Below, piece by piece: positions 8,887 to 18,243 of a stretch of 64,000 nt of DNA (positions are counted from its first letter, which is position 1; each line of letters starts with the position of its first letter). The DNA lies in the NCBI RefSeq assembly GCF_031458395.1, contig NZ_JAVDYJ010000001.1, positions 2,356,001 through 2,420,000 of the forward strand, written 5' to 3'. The notes beneath the pieces were generated by a model that was not told the DNA's origin, ran no database searches, and worked only from the letters and a program-made list of their open reading frames with translations. Source of the stretch: Enteractinococcus fodinae. Lineage in GTDB: Bacteria > Actinomycetota > Actinomycetes > Actinomycetales > Micrococcaceae. A program made the position numbers and the translations under genes.

Positions 8887-10395
8887 ATGTCTACAGCATT
8901 TGAATCTCCAGCCGAACGTCCAACCCTTGAGCGCGATGTCGTGATCGTCGGAGCTGGCCCAGCCGGTCTCATGGCGGCCTACACACTAAAGAAAGCAGGG
9001 AAGTCTGTCGCCGTTGTTGAAGCCCGTGAGCGTGTCGGTGGCAGAACCTGGAACGCCAAAGTCAAAGATATGAACGGCACGGAACACTTCATTGAGATCG
9101 GTGGTCAGTGGATTTCCCCGGACCAGACGCGCCTTAGCAGCCTGGTGGAGGAACTCGGGTTGACGACTTTCAAACGCTATCGCGATGGCAAAAATGTGTA
9201 TCGTGCGCCAGATAATACACGGCATACCTACACCGGGGAGGCCCTGCCAGTCTCTGACGCAACCAACGCCGAGATGGAAAAGCTCACCGATTTACTCAAC
9301 GCCAAAGTAGATCAGATGGACGTCGCGCGCCCGTGGAAGATGCCCGATGCCGCTGAACTAGATACTATTTCGTTCCGGGCCTGGCTCCAGCAACATTCAG
9401 ATGATCAAGAAGCTATCGATAACATCTCCATGAGCATCGCATCCGGCATGCTGACCAAACCCTCGCATACCTTCTCGGCCCTACAGGCCCTGTTAATGGC
9501 TGCCTCGGCTGGTTCATTCTCGAATCTTGTGGATGAGGACTTCATTCTCGATGAGCGCGTGGTGGGCGGTATGCAATCCGTATCGCTAAAGCTTGCACAG
9601 TATGTAGGCGACGATGTCATCTTGGGCTCCCCCGTACGCCAGCTCAACTGGGCGACCCCGGATGAATCCACCGCTGATGCACTCAATAACATTTCATCAG
9701 ACGTACGCAATGGCGTGCCACGCAACGGCGCACCCGGACAAGTGACCGCTTATGCTGACTCGGTCATAGTGAAAGCCAAAAACGTGGTCCTAGCTGTCCC
9801 GCCGAATCTCTACCATCGGATCCAGTACGTCCCACCACTGCCGCGCGAACAGATGATTGCACATCAGCACATCTCCATGGGCCTGGTCATTAAAGTACAT
9901 GCTGTCTACGAGACGCCCTTTTGGCGCGAAAAGGGTCTTTCCGGTACTGGTTTCGGAGGCGGACACGTAGCCCCTGAAGTGTATGACAACACCAACTACG
10001 GTCCGAACTCCGTCAACGCCAAGGAGGGCGAAGACCCCCACGGCGTACTCGTCAGTTTTATCTCGGATGTCCACGCTGAACGCATGTGGGCACTATCCGA
10101 GGAAGAGCGTAAGCAGGAGATCTTGGCCGAACTTGCAGCGTATCTCGGCGAAGAGGCCATGCATCCGATTGCGTTTTACCTATCTGACATGGCAGCAGAA
10201 GAATGGACCCGCGGCGCATACGCCACCAGTTATGATCTGGGCGGTCTGAGTCGCTGGGGGCATCTGCAGAATGAACCAACCGGCCCGATCTATTATGCCT
10301 GCTCGGACATCGCAGCAGAGGGATACCAACACGTCGACGGTGCCATCCGCCAGGGCGAGATCGCTGCCAACTCGATTTTAGAACAACTAGGCTGA
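8887..10395 (+). CDS. puo: Flavin monoamine oxidase, probable putrescine oxidase
   Basis: 502 residues. The FAD Rossmann motif VVIVGAGPAGLMAAY is at about residues 19-33, followed by EARERVGGRTW (about 46-56) and GGQW (about 72-75), all hallmarks of the amine oxidase (MAO) family. The C terminus has GGLSRWG and a final ACSDIAAEGYQHVDGAI segment that contacts the flavin. Length and motifs agree with actinobacterial putrescine oxidases (Kocuria, Rhodococcus), which convert putrescine, O2 and water to 4-aminobutanal, ammonia and H2O2. The linked polyamine importer and aldehyde dehydrogenase support this. An AGGAAG Shine-Dalgarno precedes the ATG. Confidence 0.85.
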   Translation: MSTAFESPAERPTLERDVVIVGAGPAGLMAAYTLKKAGKSVAVVEARERVGGRTWNAKVKDMNGTEHFIEIGGQWISPDQTRLSSLVEELGLTTFKRYRDGKNVYRAPDNTRHTYTGEALPVSDATNAEMEKLTDLLNAKVDQMDVARPWKMPDAAELDTISFRAWLQQHSDDQEAIDNISMSIASGMLTKPSHTFSALQALLMAASAGSFSNLVDEDFILDERVVGGMQSVSLKLAQYVGDDVILGSPVRQLNWATPDESTADALNNISSDVRNGVPRNGAPGQVTAYADSVIVKAKNVVLAVPPNLYHRIQYVPPLPREQMIAHQHISMGLVIKVHAVYETPFWREKGLSGTGFGGGHVAPEVYDNTNYGPNSVNAKEGEDPHGVLVSFISDVHAERMWALSEEERKQEILAELAAYLGEEAMHPIAFYLSDMAAEEWTRGAYATSYDLGGLSRWGHLQNEPTGPIYYACSDIAAEGYQHVDGAIRQGEIAANSILEQLG

Positions 10396-10439
10396 CCAAT
10401 GGACGCATTGCTGTCCACCAATACAACATAGGAGGAACC

Positions 10440-11825
10440 TTGACTACTTCCGCCGCATTCAAGACCATCAATCCCGCTACCGGAGAAGTTCTCAAAGAAT
10501 ACCCGGGCATTTCGGATCAAGATGTTGATACCATCGCCGAAAAATCTCGCCAGGCCTTTGATTCCTGGCGCAAGCTAAGCATTGCAGAACGTGCCGCAAA
10601 GGTTTCCACATTAGCCGACCTGTTCGAGCAGAACGTTGAAGAGCTCGCCGCTATTATGACCAAAGAAATGGGCAAGCCGCTCGCAGAAGCTCGAGAGGAA
10701 ACTGAATTCTCAGCAGAAATCTTCCGCTATTACGCGACCAATGGTGAGAAACTCGCCGCTGATCAAAAAGTGAATGAAGATGATGACACCATCTCCTACA
10801 TTCAGCGTCGTCCAGTCGGGCCGCTGCTAGGAATCATGCCTTGGAACTTTCCCTACTACCAAATCGCGCGCTTTGCCGCGCCGAACCTGGTGTTAGGCAA
10901 CACGATCATCCTCAAACACGCCGAATCTTGTCCAGAATCGGCATTAGCCGTCCAACGCATGATGGACGAAGCTGGCATCCCAGAAGGCGTCTACCAAAAT
11001 ATCTTTGCAACCCACGAGCAGATCTCGGCGTTCATTGCCCACCCAATTATTCAGGGTGTATCCCTGACCGGTTCCGAACGCGCCGGTGCAGCGATTGCCG
11101 AGCAAGCTGGCAAGCATTTGAAGAAAGCTGTGCTTGAACTGGGAGGCTCTGATCCATATGTCATCCTGTCGACCGATGACGTGAAAGCTGCCGCGCAGCA
11201 GGCATTTGAGGTCCGGATGGAAAACACCGGCCAGGCATGCAACTCGAATAAACGGATGATCGTTATGAACGATATCTACGATGATTTCGTCAAAGAAATG
11301 ACGGCTTTGGCGTCTGAACTCAAGCCTGCGGATCCAACCGAAGAAGCAGAAAATGGTTATTCACCGTTGTCTTCCGAAAAAGCCGCAGAGACGCTGATGA
11401 AGCAGCTGGAGCAGGCAAAGCAGGCTGGTGCAAAAATCCACACCGGTGGTGAACGCGAAGACCGTCCGGGATTCTTCGTACAACCCACGGTGATCACCGA
11501 TATCCCACAGGGTTCCGATGTCTACTACGAGGAGTTTTTCGGACCGGTCATCAACATCTTCAAAGCTGAATCTGATGAAGATGCCCTACAGCTTGCCAAT
11601 GACACCCAATACGGGCTGGGCTCGGCCGTATTCGCTACCGATCAAGAACGCGCCCAGGCTTTCGCTGAACAGCTCGAAGCCGGGATGGTCGGCACCAACA
11701 CCTCGCCGGAAGAATCCGCAGAGGTACCTTTCGGTGGCGTGAAACGGTCCGGCTACGGTCGCGAACTTGGACCTGTTGGAATGGATGAGTTCGTCAATAA
11801 ACGCCTTATGACCGTCAAAAAATAG
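10440..11825 (+). CDS. NAD(P)-dependent aldehyde dehydrogenase (succinate-semialdehyde / aminobutyraldehyde type)
   Basis: 461 residues, TTG start placed after a perfect AGGAGG Shine-Dalgarno. The family core is complete: MPWNFP (about residues 133-138), catalytic general-base Glu in LELGGSDP, and nucleophile Cys in GQACNSNKR (about 264-272). Length and the RRPVGPLLGIMPWNFPYYQ stretch resemble GabD1-type succinate semialdehyde dehydrogenases. It follows the putrescine oxidase by 44 nt, so it should oxidise 4-aminobutanal, or succinate semialdehyde made later in the pathway. The sequence does not decide which. Confidence 0.85.
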   Translation: MTTSAAFKTINPATGEVLKEYPGISDQDVDTIAEKSRQAFDSWRKLSIAERAAKVSTLADLFEQNVEELAAIMTKEMGKPLAEAREETEFSAEIFRYYATNGEKLAADQKVNEDDDTISYIQRRPVGPLLGIMPWNFPYYQIARFAAPNLVLGNTIILKHAESCPESALAVQRMMDEAGIPEGVYQNIFATHEQISAFIAHPIIQGVSLTGSERAGAAIAEQAGKHLKKAVLELGGSDPYVILSTDDVKAAAQQAFEVRMENTGQACNSNKRMIVMNDIYDDFVKEMTALASELKPADPTEEAENGYSPLSSEKAAETLMKQLEQAKQAGAKIHTGGEREDRPGFFVQPTVITDIPQGSDVYYEEFFGPVINIFKAESDEDALQLANDTQYGLGSAVFATDQERAQAFAEQLEAGMVGTNTSPEESAEVPFGGVKRSGYGRELGPVGMDEFVNKRLMTVKK

Positions 11826-11857
11826 ATTGTCCCAGAGCTGGTGGCGGTTGCTCGCAT

Positions 11858-11896
11858 GTCAGAAGGCTTAGATGGCGAAGCCTACATTCTTCTGAC
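11858..11896 (+). terminator. Possible hairpin terminator after the aldehyde dehydrogenase gene
   Basis: An 8-bp outer stem (GTCAGAAG / CTTCTGAC) encloses an inner GCTT/AAGC stem, 32 nt after the stop codon. No T-run follows, so it is a weak candidate. Confidence 0.35.
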
Positions 11897-11949
11897 TCGT
11901 CCTTCGACGATCCAGGCGGGATTCGCAACCGGTTGGGATGGTCAACACA

Positions 11950-12001
11950 AACAAAAAGCCGCTGTCTGCCTCAGCCAGTAATTGGTCGGGCAGACAGCGG
12001 C
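11950..12001 (-). terminator. Rho-independent terminator of the KdgT-type permease gene
   Basis: A perfect 13-bp stem (GCCGCTGTCTGCC at 11958-11970 and its complement at 11989-12001) is followed on the minus strand by TTTTTGT. It lies 30 nt beyond the permease stop. Confidence 0.85.
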
Positions 12002-12031
12002 CGTTCGTTGAACTAGTTGTAAGTGTGGTCC

Positions 12032-13141
12032 CTACCTAGAGGGTGAGCCCGCTACAGACGGAGCTGCATCATCATTTCCCTCGGGCTGTACGGAAGAACT
12101 CCCGGTTCCATCATGGTCAGCCTCGACAGCAGACTCTTCGTCTGAGTGGTAGAGAGCATCTTCGTTCTCTGGTGTGATGCCTCGCTTACGCTGCCAGCCG
12201 GCGAACCACGCGACCACGAAAGGCAGGACAAACGACGTGGTCACAACTGCTGCAGCGATCTGGGCAGCTGCGGCGTCCGCTATTTCAAGGAAGCTCGGGT
12301 CAATGGCGGCAACTGCCGCTGGCGTAGCAATCGCATTGCCTGCCACGCTAGCTTCCGAAACGCCTGCCACAAGGTTGCGGGTAGGACGTGGATGTTTACG
12401 CGCAACGTGCCACAAGTAGAGTGCACCAACTGCTGCCCCACCGGATAGAACTGCAGTTGCGATACCCAGCAGAACACCGATAGCCGCATCGCCGAGCAGT
12501 ACCTCGAAGTCGATACCTGTTCCGATAGCAAAGGCTGCGAACGGAATGATCAGCCGCTCTCCAGGGGCAAGGAATTCACGGGCCTTCTCGCTGGTGTTAC
12601 CCAAAACGAATCCAAGGATCATCGGGAAGATGGCCGCGAATAAGGCAAGGATTGGGAACGAGGCCAACCCTGCGACACCCATGGCGATCATGGTCAAGAA
12701 GGGCCCGTCATTGACGGACAGCACGGAGATGGCACCTTTATCGGTGCGGTTACCAAACTGTCCCGTCAGTGCCACATAAAGCGACCCGTTGGAGTTCGAC
12801 ATTGCGGCAATAATAGCCAGCGGCAGCAGACCGAACAGCACGCCATTCGGAGTGAAGAACGCTACCGACAGCCCTGCCGCGACCGCCATGCCGTACTTTG
12901 CAAGGAGCAGGACGAGCCCCTTTTCGACCGAAGGCAAGGCTGCTTTCACGTTGATCTGCGAGCCCACGGCTAAGAAGAACAGACCAATGAGGACGGGCAG
13001 CCCGTCCCTGAATAGTGCGGTCGTGAAACTCCCGATGTCGAGTATTTCTGGGAAGAAGGAATTGATGAGTGCCCCAAGAAAGAGCGGGACAATCATAATC
13101 GCACCTGGGATACGTCCCAGCAGCTTAAATACGTGATCCAT
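12032..13141 (-). CDS. 2-keto-3-deoxygluconate permease family (KdgT-like)
   Basis: 369 residues with about ten hydrophobic segments from the N terminus (IPGAIMIVPLFLGALINSFFP). The conserved signatures AAMSNSNGSLY and SVNDGPFLTM are typical of KdgT permeases, which import 2-keto-3-deoxygluconate with protons. The last 50 residues are an acidic, low-complexity cytoplasmic tail. An AAGGAT Shine-Dalgarno precedes the ATG. It lies 38 nt downstream of a short-chain dehydrogenase gene on the same strand, so the two probably form an operon. The substrate may be a different organic acid, since no kdgK or kdgA is visible. Confidence 0.85.
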   Translation of the reverse strand: MDHVFKLLGRIPGAIMIVPLFLGALINSFFPEILDIGSFTTALFRDGLPVLIGLFFLAVGSQINVKAALPSVEKGLVLLLAKYGMAVAAGLSVAFFTPNGVLFGLLPLAIIAAMSNSNGSLYVALTGQFGNRTDKGAISVLSVNDGPFLTMIAMGVAGLASFPILALFAAIFPMILGFVLGNTSEKAREFLAPGERLIIPFAAFAIGTGIDFEVLLGDAAIGVLLGIATAVLSGGAAVGALYLWHVARKHPRPTRNLVAGVSEASVAGNAIATPAAVAAIDPSFLEIADAAAAQIAAAVVTTSFVLPFVVAWFAGWQRKRGITPENEDALYHSDEESAVEADHDGTGSSSVQPEGNDDAAPSVAGSPSR

Positions 13142-13179
13142 TTATTTATCCTTTTATATGATTGAAGCTGCTTACTTAC

Positions 13180-13977
13180 TTAGCCCTGGTCTCCGCCGCC
13201 AACTGGGATTACGGACCCAGTCATGTAGGAAGCTTCGTCCGAAGCAGCAAAGAGGAGTGGGGCGACCATCTCTTCCAGAGTTCCGTACCGGCCAAGCGTG
13301 GTGGTATCCGTGGTCTGGTCGACGATTTCCTGGTACCACTTCTGATCCTGTTCACTGAGGTCAGAAGGGTTACCCTCTGGGTTTCGAGGCACACGACGAG
13401 GAGGCGCTTCTGTACCGCCGACGGCTACAGACAGCACACGAACACCTCGGTCGCCGAGCTCGAACGCCAAGGACTTCGTCATCGCGTTGACGCCACCTTT
13501 GGCTGCAGCGTACGGAACCCGGTTGATGCTTCTGGTCGCGATCGAAGAAACGTTCACAATCACACCGGCTTCTTGCTCCAGCATTTGCGGCAGAACGGCA
13601 CGCGAACACCAGAGCGTGGGAAACAGGGACCGATTAATTTCGTCCTCAATGTGTTGCGGTTCGTAGTGCTCGTATGGACGCGTCCAGATGGTGCCGCCGA
13701 CGTTGTTGAAGAGGATGTCGATCCGGCCGTATTCAGCGATGGCGGCTTCGGCTACGGCTTGAGCCCCTTCGAAGAGTTCCAGATCCTGCACCACAGCTAG
13801 CGCCTGGCCGTCACCGTCGCTGATCTCTTGGGCTAAGTCATTCACCAATGGCGACTTATCAGCGACGACTACCTTCGCGCCCTCCTCGACCAAGGACCGC
13901 GCAAGGAGTTCCCCAATGCCTTGGGCAGCTCCAGTTACGATGACGACCTTGTCGGTAAATCTGTCTTTTTGCGCCAT
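13180..13977 (-). CDS. Short-chain dehydrogenase, BenD-like (dihydroxycyclohexadiene carboxylate dehydrogenase type)
   Basis: 265 residues from ATG at 13977; the TTG at 14001 is less likely because AGGAGAAAGG lies between them. The NAD-binding motif is TGAAQGIG (about residues 16-23), and the NNVGG motif and catalytic Ser (NVSSIATRSINR) with YxxxK (YAAAKGG) are present. The stretches NNVGGTIWTRPYEHYE, SLFPTLWCSRAVLPQML and GGTEAPPRRVPRNP closely match what I recall of BenD, which oxidises the cis-diol from benzoate dioxygenase to catechol. No benABC gene is nearby, and the partner is a KdgT-type permease, so the natural substrate may differ. Confidence 0.8.
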   Translation of the reverse strand: MAQKDRFTDKVVIVTGAAQGIGELLARSLVEEGAKVVVADKSPLVNDLAQEISDGDGQALAVVQDLELFEGAQAVAEAAIAEYGRIDILFNNVGGTIWTRPYEHYEPQHIEDEINRSLFPTLWCSRAVLPQMLEQEAGVIVNVSSIATRSINRVPYAAAKGGVNAMTKSLAFELGDRGVRVLSVAVGGTEAPPRRVPRNPEGNPSDLSEQDQKWYQEIVDQTTDTTTLGRYGTLEEMVAPLLFAASDEASYMTGSVIPVGGGDQG

Positions 13978-14275
13978 TGTTCTTGCCTTTCTCCTCTTCA
14001 AAGTTCGCAGCAGGTTGCCTAATGAACCACGGGTAAACTCTCGCTTACGCTGCTGCGACGTTAGCTACAACATTCAAGCGTGAGAGTTAGGGTACACAGT
14101 TAGGTGAGATAACTTAAATACACAATCGCTAGTCATTGAGACACTGAAGATATAGGTCGGCTAGACCACGACTACACCGGGACACACCGATCCCACCAGA
14201 CGGCACAGCGCTGGTATATGTAGAGCCAGATCACATCGCTAAGGACTCCAACCCCAATTTCTGAAAGCGCCATCC

Positions 14276-15346
14276 ATGGTTTCTGACTTCTCCGAACGTT
14301 CCTTCGATAGCTACGATGTCCGCGAGCGCTCAAGCTTCGCCCCTTTTGTGCGAGGACGAAGTTCCGGCATTTATATCTTCGAGTTCGAAAATGGTCAGCG
14401 CTATGTGGGCCAAACAGTGAATTTCGTGGGACGATTTAATTCCCACATCAGGGACAGCGACCATCACGAAGCGTGGGACGATATCACCAGGTTGATGGTT
14501 ATGGATGCGAAGCCGGGGGAATTGAACGAGCTAGAGTTCCGGATCATTGCGTGGCAGAAAGAAGAAGGCTTTTCGCTCCGTAACAAGGTCTTTAATTTTG
14601 GGTTCGAGGGCCCCAGCCAGCTAGACGGTGATATCCCAATCATTGACCAACTTCATTGGGCAAACGGCGATTCAGACTACGACATCGCAGAGATCCGTGA
14701 AGGAGCAGATCGCCCCTTCGAAGGACGCACGAAACTGCACCATAGCGCCGAGGGCCGCCAACCATGGATGAATAAAACGACCGACGATGAATCTTGGCCG
14801 ACTGTCGCTAACGCCGTGTGCGCTGATCTCGGGGCTGTCATAGCACGGGCCATCCCGGAAGCCGTGGAGTTGGAAAGTATTTACTGGACAGTCTCGGACT
14901 ATCCCAATACTGTGGGCGGGCGACTTGCGACTCTCAACGTGGGCAGCGTCGAAGTCCTATATCTTCCGAGAGAGCCTATTGAACTCATTCGGGGTGGACG
15001 CGATACTGTAAAAATCCACTGCAGCAGACTCAACATGGCAGCGGGAACTGTGACCGAGGCCGGAGAGCTCCAACCACGCTGGCATAATACCCCTCTGTTC
15101 GTCTCCAATATGACTCGTCAACCGACGTATGGAATCGGACCGGTCGATAACGTGGTTATTCCGACGGGGCTCGTAGGTCAGGCCCTTAATGATCCAGATA
15201 TCTTGCAAGGCGTTCGCGAGTTCTGTCTGAATCTCATGCGATCCGGGCAGTCAGGCATATTTCGACGGTGGCACTCACCCGAACTGGCACGTAGAGCCTA
15301 CGAAGAACACGTACGCGTCCTCGAAGACGACATTTACCAGCTTTAG
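14276..15346 (+). CDS. GIY-YIG nuclease domain protein with undescribed C-terminal domain (paralogue 1)
   Basis: 356 residues. Residues about 29-110 form a GIY-YIG domain: GIY at 31-33, YVG at 43-45, the conserved Arg at 53 (GRFNSH), the likely metal-binding Glu at 87 and Asn at 103 (LRNK). A preserved N-terminal block (ERSFDSYDV, SSFAPFV) precedes it. The remaining 240 residues form a domain I do not recognise, containing two dense conserved blocks (AIPEAVELESIYWT and GGRLATLNVG). A diverged full-length paralogue lies at 18906-19970. The stop overlaps by 4 nt the stop of the convergent gene at 15343-16596. A nuclease role is likely; the biological role is unknown. Confidence 0.8.
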   Translation: MVSDFSERSFDSYDVRERSSFAPFVRGRSSGIYIFEFENGQRYVGQTVNFVGRFNSHIRDSDHHEAWDDITRLMVMDAKPGELNELEFRIIAWQKEEGFSLRNKVFNFGFEGPSQLDGDIPIIDQLHWANGDSDYDIAEIREGADRPFEGRTKLHHSAEGRQPWMNKTTDDESWPTVANAVCADLGAVIARAIPEAVELESIYWTVSDYPNTVGGRLATLNVGSVEVLYLPREPIELIRGGRDTVKIHCSRLNMAAGTVTEAGELQPRWHNTPLFVSNMTRQPTYGIGPVDNVVIPTGLVGQALNDPDILQGVREFCLNLMRSGQSGIFRRWHSPELARRAYEEHVRVLEDDIYQL

Positions 15347-16596
15347 GCCAGGCGCAGTTCATCAGTGACAAAGGAGTGCGTCCCGGCTTCGTCCTTCCAA
15401 TAGACCAGGGTCGGCTCGCTACCCGAAGCCTTCGAAGGCGCATCAAGTTCTTTGCGAGTTTTCTCTGCCGATTCAATGAGCGAATGGAATCCCTTCATGA
15501 TTTCGCGTTCGCTCTCCATCGTCGTTGTGTACGCCGATTTCAGCTGTTCGAGCGTGCCCCGGTTGCCAATGAACTTCGTAAACCGCTCAGCGACGTTCAT
15601 ATCTTCGAGGCTAGACTCCAACTCGTCGATACGTTTCTTTAGCATTTGCGAGCGCTCCAAGAGTTGCGTCCAAAACGCAGTGCTGTCGTCAATTTTTGTC
15701 TTCAACATCTCTACGGTGGAGTTCACTGACTTCGGATTCTCCTGCATATCAACGCACACCCGCAAGTATGAGATTCGCAAGTCAAGGAAGGACGACAGCA
15801 TCGCACTGTGTGCATCATAATTCGCTTGTTGAACTTCAGCTGGCTCTTCTACGTTCATGTCCCGGTGGGCTTCGACGAGGTGGCGGAACCGAACAGCGAG
15901 AGCTCGCACATCGCGCTCTGCCAGGCTCAACCGGATGAGCATGTCCTGCGAGAACTGCCCTTCTAATTCGTATTGGCGGTATACCTCGTCAACCACCGAC
16001 GAAGCCGCAAGAAGTTCTCCCGCATGGGTAGCTTCTGCTCTTGCGATGACAGTATCCAAGGTGTATTTAATGGCGTCGAGCTTCCGGTCGACTTGTTGGA
16101 ACTGCTGCATCATCATTGCCGTATTCAGAGTCTGCAGGGCCGCAAGGGGCAATACCGTAGGTAGCGAACTTGCAACTGGAATGAACGGAGCATTACGGAT
16201 GATGCCTTTTGCGCCCATCACAGCAGGCCCGTATCCTCCATTGAATTGCATGAGAGTTGTTGGGTCTGCGGTAGCCATAAATAACGAGGACGAAATTTGA
16301 GCGGACAACCCAGTCGCGACTGCTGCCGAACCGGCAAAAGCCGCAGACATCGCGCTCTGCGGAGCCACGGCACGCGCATCGGACGCATAATTTCCTGTCG
16401 TCAGGTAAGCCTCATGCAAACTAGAAACCATTAGGTCTCGCAGCTCACCTTGAAACTCAAATACTGCGAGCTCAGAGCCCTTTGCTGCCGAGATTCCGTA
16501 CTTGAACTTCTTGAGGGACGCGCTCCGTATCCTTTTCTGCCATGTGGCATAGCTTACGCGAGAGGGAAGGTGTCCCTCAGTGTTCGACCGGGTCAA
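15343..16596 (-). CDS. Unrecognised protein with hydrophobic N-terminal half and helical C-terminal half
   Basis: 417 residues, no family recognised. After a basic N terminus (about 1-40) come small-residue-rich and hydrophobic stretches: SAMSAAFAGSAAVATGLSAQ near residue 80, and FIPVASSLPTVLPLAALQTL near 137. The C-terminal 250 residues read as long amphipathic helices (QVDRKLDAIKYTLDTVIARAE, then LKKRIDELESSLEDM). A membrane-inserting segment followed by a long helical bundle resembles pore-forming or membrane-remodelling designs, but that is only analogy. It is convergent with and overlaps the GIY-YIG gene by 4 nt. Confidence 0.7.
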   Translation of the reverse strand: MTRSNTEGHLPSRVSYATWQKRIRSASLKKFKYGISAAKGSELAVFEFQGELRDLMVSSLHEAYLTTGNYASDARAVAPQSAMSAAFAGSAAVATGLSAQISSSLFMATADPTTLMQFNGGYGPAVMGAKGIIRNAPFIPVASSLPTVLPLAALQTLNTAMMMQQFQQVDRKLDAIKYTLDTVIARAEATHAGELLAASSVVDEVYRQYELEGQFSQDMLIRLSLAERDVRALAVRFRHLVEAHRDMNVEEPAEVQQANYDAHSAMLSSFLDLRISYLRVCVDMQENPKSVNSTVEMLKTKIDDSTAFWTQLLERSQMLKKRIDELESSLEDMNVAERFTKFIGNRGTLEQLKSAYTTTMESEREIMKGFHSLIESAEKTRKELDAPSKASGSEPTLVYWKDEAGTHSFVTDELRLA

Positions 16597-16651
16597 GCGT
16601 AATATGTCAGCTAGCTCAGAAGAGCCTTCGGCATGAGCACCTTAGACAAGG

Positions 16652-16867
16652 TTACTCGTCGATAATCTCGCGACGCTCTTCGACGGGAACTACTCGACGG
16701 CGACGCGTCGTGGCATCGACAATGAAATTGACCACAAGCCAGATTGCGCCGGCGATCATCAGGATGAGGCCGATGAGATTGATATCTATCGGTTGGACTT
16801 CGACGCGCACCGCAAAATACAGGATGGCGCCAATAACTATCAGCGCGACTGACCCACCGTATCTCAT
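16652..16867 (-). CDS. DUF6458-type small membrane protein
   Basis: 71 residues, two hydrophobic helices (SVALIVIGAILYFAV and LIGLILMIAGAIWLVVNFIV) separated by EVQPIDIN, then a basic tail TTRRRRVV. This pattern matches the actinobacterial DUF6458 family of unknown function. The ATG at 16867 is chosen because the AGGAG Shine-Dalgarno is 7 nt from it; the ATG at 16873 is too close to it. Confidence 0.75.
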   Translation of the reverse strand: MRYGGSVALIVIGAILYFAVRVEVQPIDINLIGLILMIAGAIWLVVNFIVDATTRRRRVVPVEERREIIDE

Positions 16868-17200
16868 GACCATTCTCCTTACGTCGGTAAAAGTTCAAGC
16901 ATTTCGATTGGTACCACCCTAATATCGAGAAGTGACCCAGCATAGGTTTCAGGTGATCCTGCGCAGAGAAGCGATCACGTGGGTGAAATTGCAGGTGCCA
17001 CACGCCCCGGCATGTTCACTCTGCAGAACTATCGGAGATTCCGACACCGAAGGCTCACCTTCCGGAAGTGGAGGGCAGGGCGTCAGTAGGTGTCCGCCCT
17101 ACCCCGCTAAAATCCCGACGCACTCCCGCATCAGCTCCAACGAACTGCACACGCTATTCGCCCTAGTGCACTACGCCCCATGAGCTAACCCACCGTTAGA
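16868..17200. other. Intergenic region without recognised gene
   Basis: No convincing coding frame. A short inverted repeat CTAAC-N5-GTTAG (17185-17199) lies immediately before the transporter ATG; its meaning is unclear. Confidence 0.5.
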
Positions 17201-18184
17201 ATGACCCCTATGTTCGCCACCTTGAACGTTCTCGCACCGATGTTCGTCATTCTCGGTTTCGGTTTTGCCGCCGGGTATGCAAAAAGCTTCCGAGAACGGG
17301 CGGGCGGGCTCAATCAGTTTGTCTTCTTCATCTCCCTCCCCTGCTTCGTCTATGTCGCAATTACGACGGCAGAACTCCCGGATTCGTTCCCCTGGCAGGT
17401 CTGGGTGCTGGCCTTCGTCTTCCCGGCGGTAGCATTCCTGCTTATCTATGCAGTCACTCATTGGCTGCTTCCAAAACACCGGGAACACGCAGCGCCACTG
17501 GCTTTATCCTCGACCTACGGCAACGTGGGCTATTTTGGCATCCCGATGACCATCGCGCTACTGGGGAACGACGCCGCCATCCCCGCCGTACTGGTCCACC
17601 TTCTACACAACCTCGTATTCCTCGTGGGATATCCCCTGTTGCGAGGACAACAAGCTCAACAGCCGTCAGAAAGCAGCGGACGCAGGACGTCCTTGTCAGC
17701 TCGAACAGTAGTCCGGGAGATTGTCGCTCGGGTCTTCTACAATCCGGTGACCATCTCGACGGTATTGGGCCTGCTCGTGCTGATACTGGAAGTGCCTGTG
17801 GCAGCGTTTATCAATGACAGCCTTGAGCTCTTGGGTCAAACGGCAATTCCGTTGGCGCTGTTTTCCGTGGGGATCGCATTGCATCCAGCATTGGAGAGTC
17901 TGCGCTCCGGCAGCATCAGTATCGGGCTGGTGGTATCGGGCATCGGGATGAAGAACATTGTCTTTCCGATGGCAACCGTCGCACTCGTGGCGCTCATCGG
18001 CCAATCAGCCAGTGCAGACTGGATGATCACCAGCATCCTCATGGCAGCGATGCCAATGTCCACCTCCGGGTACATTCTCTCGGAACGCTACGACGAGTCC
18101 GGGGACTTAGCAGCAGCCATACTCGCGGGCACCACCCTGTTATCGATCATCACCATACCGGCGCTCACCGCAATGGTATTGTAG
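17201..18184 (+). CDS. AEC-family (auxin efflux carrier-like) transporter
   Basis: 327 residues with about ten hydrophobic segments in two halves separated by a polar loop near residue 155 (SESSGRRTSLSA). The N-terminal half has LGFGFAAGYAKSF, and the SSTYGNVGYFGIPM motif (about residues 104-117) is typical of the AEC family, whose bacterial members carry malate or other dicarboxylates. No clear Shine-Dalgarno is present and the second ATG (MFATL) is an alternative. Substrate unknown. Confidence 0.85.
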   Translation: MTPMFATLNVLAPMFVILGFGFAAGYAKSFRERAGGLNQFVFFISLPCFVYVAITTAELPDSFPWQVWVLAFVFPAVAFLLIYAVTHWLLPKHREHAAPLALSSTYGNVGYFGIPMTIALLGNDAAIPAVLVHLLHNLVFLVGYPLLRGQQAQQPSESSGRRTSLSARTVVREIVARVFYNPVTISTVLGLLVLILEVPVAAFINDSLELLGQTAIPLALFSVGIALHPALESLRSGSISIGLVVSGIGMKNIVFPMATVALVALIGQSASADWMITSILMAAMPMSTSGYILSERYDESGDLAAAILAGTTLLSIITIPALTAMVL

Positions 18185-18243
18185 CGCTCAAGGGCTGACA
18201 ACACACCGGCGGGGCACGCTACGCCACGGTCTAATATGACGTC

